From the NCBI GenBank assembly GCA_943369295.1, contig CALRMU020000002.1:620001-684000 (forward strand): a stretch of DNA of 64,000 nt, in the 5' to 3' direction. The translations under genes and the position numbers were made by a program. The notes below the pieces were generated by a model. It ran no database searches. It was not told where the DNA came from and saw only the letters and a list, made by a program, of their open reading frames with translations. The DNA is from JAKRSE01 sp943369295 (GTDB taxonomy: Bacteria; Armatimonadota; Fimbriimonadia; Fimbriimonadales; Fimbriimonadaceae). Each line of letters begins with the position of its first letter. Positions within the stretch are counted from its first letter, which is position 1. Positions 51,022 through 60,040 of this stretch are shown here, one piece after another.

Positions 51022-51807
51022 ATGTCATTGTCGCCAGACCAACTCCAGACCGCATGGAGAGAGTATAAGGTCTTTAAGAGCACCCATGCCCGATCTGACC
51101 TGATCGCACATTATTCCTACCTCGTCAAAATTACGGCCGGAAGGCTGGTTACCTCTGTCCCCGGCGGCATGGATAGAGATGACCTTGTTTCCGCTGGCGT
51201 CATTGGCTTGATCAAAAGTGTCGATCAGTTTGACCCCACCCGCGACGTTAAGTTTGAAACCTACGCCATCGCCCTGATTCGAGGCGCGATTTTGGAAATG
51301 CTTCGCGACGAAGACTGGGTGCCCCGGTCCATCCGCGAGAGGCTTAAGGCGCTGGATCGCGCCCAGCACAAGCTTGAAACAGATTTTGGCCGCGAGCCAA
51401 CCACCCGCGAACTCAGCGAGTATCTCGGGATGTCCGATCAGGAAGTCTCTGAGCTGCTTGTCCGAATGGGCAGAACCTCAGTCTATAGCCTTGATGATGT
51501 GGTGGGTGGCGGGAGCCAAGATGGTGACGACCACATTCACTTCGTCGAGATGATTGTCGACGAAAACGCCAGCCCTCTTGGGGAAATTGAAGGTAGAGAG
51601 CTGCGAAGAATTCTCGCCTCAGGCGTCGATCGCCTTCCGGAAAGAGAAAGGCTCGTCATCGCCCTCTATTACTTTGAAGGCTTGACCTTTAAGGAAATCG
51701 GTCGAGTGCTCGGAGTCAGCGAAAGCCGGGTTTATCAGCTGCACACACAGGCCATGGGCAGACTACGAGGATTTCTGCGAGAGCAGGGCGCCGCTGCCCC
51801 AGCGTAA
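51022..51807 (+). CDS. RNA polymerase sigma factor, FliA/WhiG family
   Basis: 261 residues of the sigma-70 type with regions 2, 3 and 4. Region 2: LIAHYSYLVKITAGRL then DRDDLVSAGVIGLIKSVDQF and VKFETYAIALIRGAILEMLR. Region 3: REPTTRELSEYLGMSDQEVS. Region 4: LPERERLVIALYYFEGLTFKEIG with the recognition helix VSESRVYQLHTQA. FliA/WhiG controls flagella or development in other phyla; no flagellar gene is near, so the regulon is unknown. The ribosome site GAGGAG is strong. Confidence 0.93.
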   Translation: MSLSPDQLQTAWREYKVFKSTHARSDLIAHYSYLVKITAGRLVTSVPGGMDRDDLVSAGVIGLIKSVDQFDPTRDVKFETYAIALIRGAILEMLRDEDWVPRSIRERLKALDRAQHKLETDFGREPTTRELSEYLGMSDQEVSELLVRMGRTSVYSLDDVVGGGSQDGDDHIHFVEMIVDENASPLGEIEGRELRRILASGVDRLPERERLVIALYYFEGLTFKEIGRVLGVSESRVYQLHTQAMGRLRGFLREQGAAAPA

Positions 51808-51815
51808 AGCGGACG

Positions 51816-52415
51816 TCAGCGCATGAGAATGCGCATGAATATCGCGCCAACGACTCCGCTTACCACGGCTGTAATGGCGTAGTAAGCAAGCTGTTCCAGC
51901 TTAACCTGAGTCGGTGACATTTTTGACTTGTCTTTCACCTTCACAGTGTCGAGACCAACGTTCCATTTGGATCCGTAATAGTTGACCTGCAGGCTCAAAG
52001 CGTCAGGGTTGAAACTGGTGACTTCAGCCTCAATCCAGCTGCCGTAGTATTCGCAGTGGACCTTGAATCCAGGGTAGACCTGTAGCCGCTTCAAGCTTTC
52101 TAGGGGAATCTCGCCATCCGTTCCAGACATAAACCGCACCTTGGCGATTCCTCTTTCTTCTGAAACAAACTTTGCCGGCACCTGCCAGCCATTATCGACA
52201 CTGACCAAAATCAGGTCGCCCTGTTTTAGTTGAGGTCTAGCTTCTCCGCTTAATCTTTCTCGCAGAGCCAGCAAGGACGCATTTGAATCCAGGCCCGCCT
52301 CAACCATGGCATCGTACAGCTGTTTTGAGTCAGGGTCCCTTAGGATCTGTTCATCTGTGACTTCCTGCAGCTGTTGAGCCCGTGCAATCACCCCAGCAAG
52401 TTCTTCTTTCTGCAT
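51816..52415 (-). CDS. Uncharacterised tail-anchored protein with Tudor/SH3-like repeats
   Basis: 199 residues. After a helical N-terminus (ELAGVIARAQQLQEVTDEQI) there are two small beta-barrel-like units: QGDLILVSVDNGWQVPAKFV and GFKVHCEYYGSWIEAEVTSF with LSLQVNYYGSKWNVGLDTV, matching the strand order of Tudor/Agenet domains. A C-terminal hydrophobic segment (YYAITAVVSGVVGAIFMRIL) would anchor it in the membrane with the barrels in the cytosol. Ligand unknown. The gene converges on the sigma factor gene 8 bp away. Confidence 0.65.
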   Translation of the reverse strand: MQKEELAGVIARAQQLQEVTDEQILRDPDSKQLYDAMVEAGLDSNASLLALRERLSGEARPQLKQGDLILVSVDNGWQVPAKFVSEERGIAKVRFMSGTDGEIPLESLKRLQVYPGFKVHCEYYGSWIEAEVTSFNPDALSLQVNYYGSKWNVGLDTVKVKDKSKMSPTQVKLEQLAYYAITAVVSGVVGAIFMRILMR

Positions 52416-52490
52416 TCAGCTATCCGTCCGCTCTTGGCCTACGAAATCCGGTGATGTCTGGTTGAAAGGGCCTGAGGGTCTTGAGGCGGA

Positions 52491-52519
52491 GTGTAACTCA
52501 TTCGCAGGAATCGTTACAC
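52491..52519. promoter_or_regulatory. Inverted repeat upstream of secreted paralogue 1
   Basis: GTGTAAC (52491-52497) and GTTACAC (52513-52519) are perfect 7-bp arms separated by 15 bp, 105 bp before the 52624 start. It could be an operator for either divergent gene. The rest of 52416-52623 shows nothing else. Confidence 0.3.
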
Positions 52520-52623
52520 CTGTCTGCTCGTCCAAGAGTCAAAAGGGCAGGACGAATGCGAAAAAACACCTCATCCCGGTGGCACAATTTGCAGTAAGTC
52601 TTAGTTGAACCTCTTGGAGACCC

Positions 52624-54807
52624 GTGCTGACACTTTCTTTTCTTCTTGCCCTGCCTGTTCAGGATGACGCTAAGGTCACCTTGGATCTGCCCATTGCACC
52701 TCTCCCCGTCGTTCTCAAACAGATAGAGGCTCAGACTGGCTTTGCCTACCAGGTGACAGGGCCGAACAGAAATCAGCAGATCTTTATCAGGGTCAAAGAT
52801 ATGCCCTCGGCCAAACTGCGCGAGGCAATTGCGAAAGTCACCGATTCAAACTGGACCTTGGCCGGCAGCACTTGGGCTCTTATCACCAAGAACGAAGTGA
52901 CCGTGAAGGATGCCGCCTTCAGAAAAGCCCTCTCGGCTTGGTTTGCGAAGCAGAAGGCCGTAGCGCCCCTGAACAGGGCTGCCTTGGAAGAAACTCTGAA
53001 GAAGTCTGAACAGTTGGCTAAGCAGGCTGAAACTGATGGCAAGAAGATGATGGAGCTTTATGCCATGGGCAGACAGCTGCCTAAGAATCGACTGGCATCA
53101 AGAATCATTCTTTCACTTGGACTCAACGAAGTACTGAGCTTGGCGGATAAGGAGAGAAGGGTTTATGCCTTCAACCCCACAGTTCTACAGAAGGCTCTGC
53201 CGGGCAGCAGTGGGGCGGCGCTGGCCGAGTATCGACGTGAGCAGGCTGACTATTTGAACTCGGTGAGCAGACTCTATCCAGCTCAGCTTGACTCGGATGA
53301 CGATAACTTTAGCAATTGGAACCCCCTGCTTGACCCCTACCGAAACAGCGGTCCTGTGGCTCCGGCCGCAGCCATGATGTTCGCCCTAAAGCGAACCAGA
53401 GGCACTGTCAATTACGAGCTTCTGCTTTACGATGCTAAGGGAAACAGAGTTGAAACCGAGGGGGGCGCACTAAGTTCTGAAGGAGAAGATTTAGTCGCTG
53501 CGATGGATGTCGAAGCTGGCTTTCATAAACAGCTGAAGGATTTGACCATGCCGGTCAACCTTTCTGAAGAAGATAAGATTTTTGCCAAGGATCTGAAAGA
53601 CAATCTCTTTGGCGGCATGATGATGATGGGGAATGAAAGAAAAGATCCCATCAGCGAAGTAACAAGGCAGCGCCTTTTGAACATGGATAAGGTTGACCCC
53701 TTAACCTACGGGCCAACTCAAATGCTTCAGCAGTTTGCTGATGTCAAAAAGAAGAACGTTGTCGCTAAAGTCACAGATCTCGCGATTTTTTCGGTTTCCT
53801 TTGGCATTGATATGGAAAAGCCGGCAACTCTTGCCTCGGCGGTAAGTCTTGCCTTAGGAGCCTACGGTGGCGGATTTGAAGGCTACGAAGAGTCGGATGA
53901 CATGATCACTCTTCGCCCAACTCAATCAGAGATGGTCCCATTCCCGATTGAGATGAACCGGCCCGCAACAGCGCAGTTTCTGCGTTCAATTGTGGGTGGT
54001 AGCGACTCACTTGAGGCTGTTTCGGCATTAGCGGCAAGGGCAGAGACTGCGGAAGATATTCAGCTGCCTATCCTGCTTTCGATGCTTTTTGGTTCAGAAA
54101 CAATGATGTTCTTTGCCGAGCAGGGCTTTGATTTGGTTAAGCTTTATGGTCAGTTGAATCCTGCGCAGAAGCAAGTCGTCAAGAATGATGGATTGTCTAT
54201 TCCTTTGAGCAGCATGGTTGGACCCATGGCACAGCATGTGAGGCAGATGCTTCTTTCGGGCGAAAGCTTTAACGGGATGTCTGCACCGGCTGCCGCCGAA
54301 GCAGCTGGCGCGCCTGATGAGCAGCAGATGGCCGAAATGATGCAGGGCGGCGGCAGTCACTATAACGATGAAATCACAGTCAAGCTGGCCAACCTCCCCG
54401 CAGGGTCAGGGCGCCTGCTTATGACCCTAAAGGGTAAACCAGAACTCTTTATGAAGACGGGGGGCAGCATGTTCATGGGCAATCAAGTGGCGACACCTTC
54501 CGCTGTCGCTTTTACAGTTCTTCAAAGCGAGCAGAACCCTAACGAACAGTTTATGAAGCTGAATGGCTTTGTAAATGGCATGCAGCGAACCCTAACTGCT
54601 AGGTTTGCATTTGGCGAAGCTATCGTTCAAACAAGGTCTGTCGAAGCACCCTTGATTGAAAAGAATGGCAGAGTTATGAAACTCACCGATCTCTCTGCTG
54701 ATTTTCAGAAGCAGGTTAAGGAATTGATGGAGACCTACAGAAAGGACATGCAGAACTTTCCTTTGGGTGGTGGCGGCGGCGGAGCCACCAAGCCGCCTGC
54801 GAGGTAA
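52624..54807 (+). CDS. Large exported protein of unknown function, paralogue 1 (STN-like N-terminus)
   Basis: 727 residues, GTG start after TTGGAG. A short signal peptide (TLSFLLALPVQ) leads into about 75 residues like an STN (secretin/TonB short N-terminal) domain: LDLPIAPLPVVLKQIEAQTG and IFIRVKDMPSAKLREAI. The bulk is unassigned and mostly helical. A block TRQRLLNMDKVDPLTYGPTQ near residue 350 is shared with the next gene. The C-terminus ends in a Gly run and KPPAR. Function unknown; an outer membrane or periplasmic role is likely from the STN-like start. Confidence 0.7.
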   Translation: MLTLSFLLALPVQDDAKVTLDLPIAPLPVVLKQIEAQTGFAYQVTGPNRNQQIFIRVKDMPSAKLREAIAKVTDSNWTLAGSTWALITKNEVTVKDAAFRKALSAWFAKQKAVAPLNRAALEETLKKSEQLAKQAETDGKKMMELYAMGRQLPKNRLASRIILSLGLNEVLSLADKERRVYAFNPTVLQKALPGSSGAALAEYRREQADYLNSVSRLYPAQLDSDDDNFSNWNPLLDPYRNSGPVAPAAAMMFALKRTRGTVNYELLLYDAKGNRVETEGGALSSEGEDLVAAMDVEAGFHKQLKDLTMPVNLSEEDKIFAKDLKDNLFGGMMMMGNERKDPISEVTRQRLLNMDKVDPLTYGPTQMLQQFADVKKKNVVAKVTDLAIFSVSFGIDMEKPATLASAVSLALGAYGGGFEGYEESDDMITLRPTQSEMVPFPIEMNRPATAQFLRSIVGGSDSLEAVSALAARAETAEDIQLPILLSMLFGSETMMFFAEQGFDLVKLYGQLNPAQKQVVKNDGLSIPLSSMVGPMAQHVRQMLLSGESFNGMSAPAAAEAAGAPDEQQMAEMMQGGGSHYNDEITVKLANLPAGSGRLLMTLKGKPELFMKTGGSMFMGNQVATPSAVAFTVLQSEQNPNEQFMKLNGFVNGMQRTLTARFAFGEAIVQTRSVEAPLIEKNGRVMKLTDLSADFQKQVKELMETYRKDMQNFPLGGGGGGATKPPAR

Positions 54808-54829
54808 CTGAAGGGTAAAGTGAAGCGAG

Positions 54830-56971
54830 ATGATAGCAGCTTTTGTTTTCACGCAACTGTTAGCCGCACAAGAGCCTAAAATCTCGCTTGAGCTTCCTAT
54901 TCTTCCTCTCCAATCTGTGCTGAGAGAACTAGAGGCGAAGACTGGTCAGCTTTACCGAGTTTCCGGCCCAGATACGGAACAGAGGGTTTTTGTTTCTGTC
55001 AAGGACTTGACGCCATCAAGAATACGAGCAGCTCTCGCCGAAGTCACCCACGGTCGGTGGATTCAGGCTGAGCAAACTTACACTCTAGAAACGGTCAGCC
55101 CCGATTGGCTGAAAGATAGAGGTTTTAGGGAGAGCGTTGAAACTTGGTACAAGGCCCAAAAGCCTGTTGCACCCTTGGACCCCGAGGCAATAGCCAAATC
55201 TCAAAGAGAGTCCGTCGCTCTTTCCGATGCCACATCTTTTGATGAGCAGAAGATGAGAAAGCTGAACGCCTTGCAGGAGCTTGCGCCCAGCAACAGGTTT
55301 ATCAGAAGACTGGTAGGGCAGATTCCGCTTGCAGAAATGACTTCTCTCCAAGAGGGAGAAAGAAAGGTTTTCGCTCTCGAGCCAACTTCACTCCAAAGGA
55401 AGTTTGGTCTTCAAGCGGCCAATCACTGGGCTGCTTATCTTGCCGAGATGCAGGTTTTTCAAGAAAAGGCCAGTCTTATTCCTGATCGAGATGAAGGTGG
55501 CAGCCGCTACTGGAATCCTATTCTGGATCCATTCAGACAGACAGTCCAAAATCCTCCGAGCACAAAGTTTCTCTTAGCTCTTTCCCGGTCAGGTTCTCTC
55601 GTCACAGCGGCTCTAAACATATATTGGGAAGATGGCACTCAAGCGGCAAGCGATCGTCTCCAAATTAGCGGCCAGTCGCTTGAGCCAGGTCCTGCTCCGC
55701 AAGCAGAGAAATCTGCTTTTGATGAACTCGCCGGGCTGACTGAGAAAATCGAGATCGACCCTGAAGATGCCGAGTTCGAGAAGGATATGGCAAAGCTGCG
55801 CCAGGTCTTCTCAGGAAACACGATCGAGATCAGTCAGGTCACTAGAGAGCGGCTTCTCAACATGGATAAGCAGGATCCACTGCTCTTTGGTCCAAGCCGA
55901 CTTCTCAAGAGATTTACTCAGAAGCAGAACAAGAGTGTCGTGGCAAAAGTTACTGACCTCTCCTTCTTGGTTTCTACATTTAGCCAGCCAAATGCTGGCA
56001 CTCCAACAATGAAGGAGGCTTTGACCTTTTCATTTGGCTTCTTTGGCAGGCCAGGAGACGCGGTCAAGGTTGCGGATGATCTGATTACCCTTCGTCCCCC
56101 CGCTGTTTCGGTAACCCCATTCCCCTCCTTAATGGATAGGTCATCCACAGCCAAGTACCTTAAGGTCCTTGACAAAAAGCAGGATGCCTTTGATGCCCTT
56201 GCTCTCGTCTTCGCCGCATCAAAATCGGTTCAAGATGCCTTGCTTCCAGCCTTTTTGGGGGGATTCTTCGATCCCTCGGTCAGATACGTTCTCGAACCAG
56301 AGGCTTTCGAAATGCTTAAGCTTTACGGCATGCTGACCTCTCAGCAGAAAAGTCAGGCTAGGGCCTCCGAGGTTAAGCTTTCTTTGGCAGCGCTCAGCCC
56401 TCAGATGCTGAGACAGGTCAACAAAATGGTTCTATGGTCAGAAAAGGGCATCAGGGCGGTGCCAGAGCCTGCACAGGACCGAGCTGTATCCATGGATGGT
56501 GAAGAGGTTGAGGACTCCTACAGCTGGGAGGATAGAAGCTGGAACTCTGAACCTACAAACGCCTTGACCCGCGTTTCTTCAACTGAATCATGGGTGGAGT
56601 TCAGCTTCAAAACACAAGATAGGCTGATGATGGTGACTGGCACTTCAGAGGTCGACAGGCAGCTGCAGGCTGCGACTCCAAATACTGTGGCTTGGGCGCT
56701 CGTCTCGCAAGAAATGAATCCCGGCAGACAGTACGGAGGCCTGCAAGGATTTGTTCAAGGAGAGCAGGATCAGCTGAATCTGACTCTCAATCTTGGCAAA
56801 GCCGGAGTGCAGAAAAGGGTTTACAAGCTGCCAAGATCGAAGGGCGGCAGCTTGATGAAGTTCTCAGATCTTCCCGCAGACTTTCAGGCTAAGGTTGCTC
56901 CTTTAAAAGAGCAGTATAGGCAGAGCTACAGGTCAGGGGGAAGTGGCGGTGGAGCGGTCAAGCCCCCCTAG
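54830..56971 (+). CDS. Large exported protein of unknown function, paralogue 2 (STN-like N-terminus)
   Basis: 713 residues, 22 bp after paralogue 1. The start MIAAFVFTQLLAAQ is a signal peptide. The STN-like domain is LELPILPLQSVLRELEAKTG with RVFVSVKDLTPSRIRAALAE. The shared core TRERLLNMDKQDPLLFGPSR is followed by VVAKVTDLSFLVS, and the end is SGGGAVKPP. The pair has diverged a lot (roughly a third identical by eye) but keeps order and termini, so it is an old tandem duplication. Confidence 0.7.
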   Translation: MIAAFVFTQLLAAQEPKISLELPILPLQSVLRELEAKTGQLYRVSGPDTEQRVFVSVKDLTPSRIRAALAEVTHGRWIQAEQTYTLETVSPDWLKDRGFRESVETWYKAQKPVAPLDPEAIAKSQRESVALSDATSFDEQKMRKLNALQELAPSNRFIRRLVGQIPLAEMTSLQEGERKVFALEPTSLQRKFGLQAANHWAAYLAEMQVFQEKASLIPDRDEGGSRYWNPILDPFRQTVQNPPSTKFLLALSRSGSLVTAALNIYWEDGTQAASDRLQISGQSLEPGPAPQAEKSAFDELAGLTEKIEIDPEDAEFEKDMAKLRQVFSGNTIEISQVTRERLLNMDKQDPLLFGPSRLLKRFTQKQNKSVVAKVTDLSFLVSTFSQPNAGTPTMKEALTFSFGFFGRPGDAVKVADDLITLRPPAVSVTPFPSLMDRSSTAKYLKVLDKKQDAFDALALVFAASKSVQDALLPAFLGGFFDPSVRYVLEPEAFEMLKLYGMLTSQQKSQARASEVKLSLAALSPQMLRQVNKMVLWSEKGIRAVPEPAQDRAVSMDGEEVEDSYSWEDRSWNSEPTNALTRVSSTESWVEFSFKTQDRLMMVTGTSEVDRQLQAATPNTVAWALVSQEMNPGRQYGGLQGFVQGEQDQLNLTLNLGKAGVQKRVYKLPRSKGGSLMKFSDLPADFQAKVAPLKEQYRQSYRSGGSGGGAVKPP

Positions 56972-57041
56972 GGGCCGATTAATCCCGGGACCTCAGGTTC
57001 AGTCGAAGCAAACAATTTTCTGCAAACGCATAATTTAAGAT

Positions 57042-58166
57042 ATGCCAGCACCGAAGCCAGCCAGTCGAGTCGCCCAAGCTGCCGAAGTGCTGCGGCAGGA
57101 AGTGCTGAGCAAGGGGCCAGGAACAAGGTTGTCTTCGGTGAGAGAGCTCAAGGCGCGCCTAGGATTCAGCCAAGCCAGCCTCGCTTCGGCTTTCGAACAG
57201 TTGGAGCGGGAAGGTCTTATCGTCCGCCGCCACGGGTCGGGTGTTTATGCCTCGGCTGAGTCAGACCAAGTGCGGGTGGCAGTCGTTCTTGATCCCAAGT
57301 TCCTCCTCATGGCCAACAGGTCGCCAATCTGGAACCTCATTCTCAAAGCGATCTGCAAGGCATCAGGAGAAAAGGGCTGGGCGGCGACGGTTCACCTCGG
57401 AGCTATTTGGCCAAAGGTCTCCGGCTACGATTCTCTCTCCCCCGAGGCTCTCCCTTCTGCTCTCATTGAAGATCTCAACAATCACCGAGTCAACGCCGCC
57501 GTCTGTATTGGCCTAAGCCAAGGAGCGGTCAACGTCGTCACCGAGGCTGGTGTGCCAGTGGTCTCTCTGGCAGGCTATGGTCAGGGCATCGTCCAGTTTC
57601 ATCACAGAGACCTTTTACAGCAGGGGCTCAAGTCTCTTAAAGATAAAGGCGCCGCCAAGGTCTACGTCGCCGCTTCTAGGCTGGCTGATCTTGAAAATCT
57701 GGAAGAGTTCGCCAAAGAGTGTGGTCTGAAGGCAGAACGAATTCTTCTCGGAGAAGAAGAGCCAGTGGAACAGCCGCTGGAATCAAGCGACCCCGTCCAT
57801 CAGGGCTGGCAATGGGCAGGGACACTTGAACTCAAGCCTGGCGAAGCCATTCTTAGCTGTGACGACATGCTGACGGTCGGCATTCTTATGGCTCTTCACA
57901 GTCGTGGCCTGGTTCCAGGTCGAGACGTCCTCATTGTCAGCCATTCCAACAAGGGGTCATCCACCTTGACTGGCTGGCATCAATCTTTGACCAGGCTCGA
58001 ATACAACCCGGATGAGATTTCAGAAGCTCTTTTAAAGCTGGTTGACCAAATTGTCACTCATGGTTCTTGGGCTGAGGTGGAAAACCATTGGCCCCCGACT
58101 GAGAAAGAGCCCGAAACTGGTGAACTGGTTTACAGAATTTCGCCAACCCTCATCGAACCTGACTAA
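57042..58166 (+). CDS. GntR-type transcription regulator with LacI-like ligand domain
   Basis: 374 residues. A winged helix-turn-helix at 5-70 (LSSVRELKARLGFSQASLAS then FEQLEREGLIVRRHGSGVYA) is of GntR type. A C-terminal periplasmic-binding-protein fold (residues 75-360) has NVVTEAGVPVVSLAG, LSCDDMLTVGILMALHSRGL and VLIVSHSNKGSS, as in AraR-like regulators, so a sugar ligand is likely. It lies 30 bp before the M29 aminopeptidase; a direct target is unclear. Confidence 0.82.
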   Translation: MPAPKPASRVAQAAEVLRQEVLSKGPGTRLSSVRELKARLGFSQASLASAFEQLEREGLIVRRHGSGVYASAESDQVRVAVVLDPKFLLMANRSPIWNLILKAICKASGEKGWAATVHLGAIWPKVSGYDSLSPEALPSALIEDLNNHRVNAAVCIGLSQGAVNVVTEAGVPVVSLAGYGQGIVQFHHRDLLQQGLKSLKDKGAAKVYVAASRLADLENLEEFAKECGLKAERILLGEEEPVEQPLESSDPVHQGWQWAGTLELKPGEAILSCDDMLTVGILMALHSRGLVPGRDVLIVSHSNKGSSTLTGWHQSLTRLEYNPDEISEALLKLVDQIVTHGSWAEVENHWPPTEKEPETGELVYRISPTLIEPD

Positions 58167-58196
58167 AAGCAGGGCAGCCCGGTATTCTGGCAGGGC

Positions 58197-59321
58197 ATGA
58201 AAGACCCGCGAATGACGCTGCTGGCAGAGAGGCTCTGCACCCATTCCACCCAGTTGGGGCCAGACGATAAGGTTTTGATCCATGCCTTCGATCTGCCCGA
58301 GGCGATGACTGTTGAACTCGTCAAAGCTGCTCAGGCGACGGGGGCTCAGGCTTTTGTGAAGATTGAGAACACCAAGGTTCAGCGAGCTTTGATGATGGGC
58401 ATGACCGAAGTCAACGCCCAAACCCAGGCCGAGATTGATCTGCACGAAATGAAGCAGATGACGGCTTACATCGCTCTTCGCGGCAGCGAAAATGCCATGG
58501 AAGGAGCCGATACTCCTCCCGAAGTCCGAGCCATGTGGCAGAAGGTCCACAGCCAGCCCGTCCACATGAACCAAAGGGTTCCCCACACCAAGTGGGTGGT
58601 GCTTAGGTGGCCAAGCCCCTCAATGGCTCAGATGGCGGGGCAGTCGACCGAAGCCTTTGAAGACTTCTACTTCGATGTCTGCACGCTTGATTACGGCCGA
58701 ATGGAAGCCGCCGCCAAGCCTCTGGTCGACCTCATGACCCGGACCGACAAGGTAAGGCTGGTCGGGCCAGGGACTGATCTCACTTTCAGCATCAAGGGGG
58801 TCGGGGCTGTTTCGTGCCACGGCCGCCGCAACATTCCAGATGGCGAATGCTTCTCGGCGCCCGTTCTCGGCACAGGAGAAGGTGTGGTTCAGTACAACAC
58901 CGTCAGCCTCTACCAGGGCACTGAGTTCAAAGATATCCGCTTTGTGGTGAAGGGCGGCCGAATTGTTGAAGCCACTGCTGGAGACAAGACAGAGCTTTTG
59001 AATCAGATTCTGGATACAGACGAAGGTGGGCGCTCCTTCGGTGAATGGTCTTTGGGCTACAACCCCTACGTTCTTCACCCCATGAAGGACACCCTCTTCG
59101 ACGAAAAGATCGCTGGCTCTTTCCATCTCACCCCCGGCAACTCCTACCCGCCTCCCGGAGGAAACGGCAACAAGAGCGCCATCCACTGGGACATTGTCTG
59201 CATTCAAAGGCCCGAGTACGGCGGAGGGGAGGTTTGGTTCGATGATGTTCTGATTCGCAAAGATGGGATCTTTGTGATCGAAGAACTGGCTGGCCTTAAC
59301 CCAGAGGCTCTTTCGTCGTGA
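58197..59321 (+). CDS. M29-family metallo-aminopeptidase (AmpS/T-like)
   Basis: Cytosolic, 374 residues, removes N-terminal residues from peptides. The dimetal ligands of the M29 family can be placed: Glu in NIPDGECFSAPV, Glu in FGEWSLGYNPY, His in GSFHLTPGNSYPP and His-Asp in SAIHWDIVCIQ. The N-terminal half is the Rossmann-like domain with VLIHAFDLPEAM and AQAFVKIEN. It overlaps the amidase start by 4 nt. Confidence 0.85.
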   Translation: MKDPRMTLLAERLCTHSTQLGPDDKVLIHAFDLPEAMTVELVKAAQATGAQAFVKIENTKVQRALMMGMTEVNAQTQAEIDLHEMKQMTAYIALRGSENAMEGADTPPEVRAMWQKVHSQPVHMNQRVPHTKWVVLRWPSPSMAQMAGQSTEAFEDFYFDVCTLDYGRMEAAAKPLVDLMTRTDKVRLVGPGTDLTFSIKGVGAVSCHGRRNIPDGECFSAPVLGTGEGVVQYNTVSLYQGTEFKDIRFVVKGGRIVEATAGDKTELLNQILDTDEGGRSFGEWSLGYNPYVLHPMKDTLFDEKIAGSFHLTPGNSYPPPGGNGNKSAIHWDIVCIQRPEYGGGEVWFDDVLIRKDGIFVIEELAGLNPEALSS

Positions 59322-59983
59322 CGAGTCTGGCTCTCTTGACGGTTATGGCCGTCACTGCCCCTCAGCCAGTCATCTGTCTTGATCCTGGTCACCCGAGTGA
59401 AGTGGGCAAGGGAACCAGAGGCAAAAAAGTGACTGAGCTGACAGCGGTCTGGGAAATTGCTGTTGCAGCCAAGCCGATTCTTGAAGCCAAAGGCATCAAG
59501 GTCGTCATGACCAAATCATCAGAAGAGGAGTTTGTCGCCAACAAAAAGCGGGCAGAAACAGCCAACAAAGCCAAGGCAGACCTTATGGTCCGCCTGCACA
59601 TGGATGCAGCTCCGGCGCGAGGCTGGGGAACCTACTATCCGCATCAGCAGGGGACAGTGCAGGGAGTCACTGGGCCATCAAAGTGGGTGTTAAAGGAGTC
59701 TAAACTCGCCGCGACAGCCTTTCATAAGGGGGTCTTTTCCGTCCTCAAGGGCAAGCATCCCGACCGTGGCTTGATGACAGAAGCCAAGACTGCCGTCGGG
59801 GCCAGGCAGGGCGCCTTGACCGGATCGATCTTCTCCGAGGTGCCAGTCGTTTTGGTGGAAATGGCAACCCTGACCCTCAAAGATGACGAGGCCTTTGTGG
59901 CTTCGGCTTCTGGCAAAAAGCTGCTTGTTGATGCAGTTGTTGCCGGCACGGAAGCCGCTTTGAAGGCCAGAAAAAGGCTCTAG
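59318..59983 (+). CDS. N-acetylmuramoyl-L-alanine amidase (Amidase_3), exported
   Basis: Cuts the lactyl-amide bond between glycan and stem peptide of peptidoglycan. 221 residues; a short signal peptide (SLALLTVMAVTAPQ). Zn ligands: His in CLDPGHPSEVGKGT, Glu in TELTAVWEIAVAA, His in LMVRLHMDAAP; catalytic Glu in VVLVEMATLTLKDDE. No wall-binding repeat is present. It is coupled to the M29 aminopeptidase. Confidence 0.9.
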   Translation: MTSLALLTVMAVTAPQPVICLDPGHPSEVGKGTRGKKVTELTAVWEIAVAAKPILEAKGIKVVMTKSSEEEFVANKKRAETANKAKADLMVRLHMDAAPARGWGTYYPHQQGTVQGVTGPSKWVLKESKLAATAFHKGVFSVLKGKHPDRGLMTEAKTAVGARQGALTGSIFSEVPVVLVEMATLTLKDDEAFVASASGKKLLVDAVVAGTEAALKARKRL

Positions 59984-59993
59984 GTTTCAGGCC

Positions 59994-60031
59994 TCCCTGC
60001 CCGGTCATTGCTTTGCACAATGGGGCAGGGA
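59994..60031. terminator. Hairpin between convergent amidase and acetyltransferase genes
   Basis: TCCCTGCCC (59994-60002) pairs with GGGCAGGGA (60023-60031); an inner CATTG/CAATG stem extends it. There is no strong T-run. It is well placed to end both transcripts. Confidence 0.55.
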
Positions 60032-60040
60032 AGGACTGGT

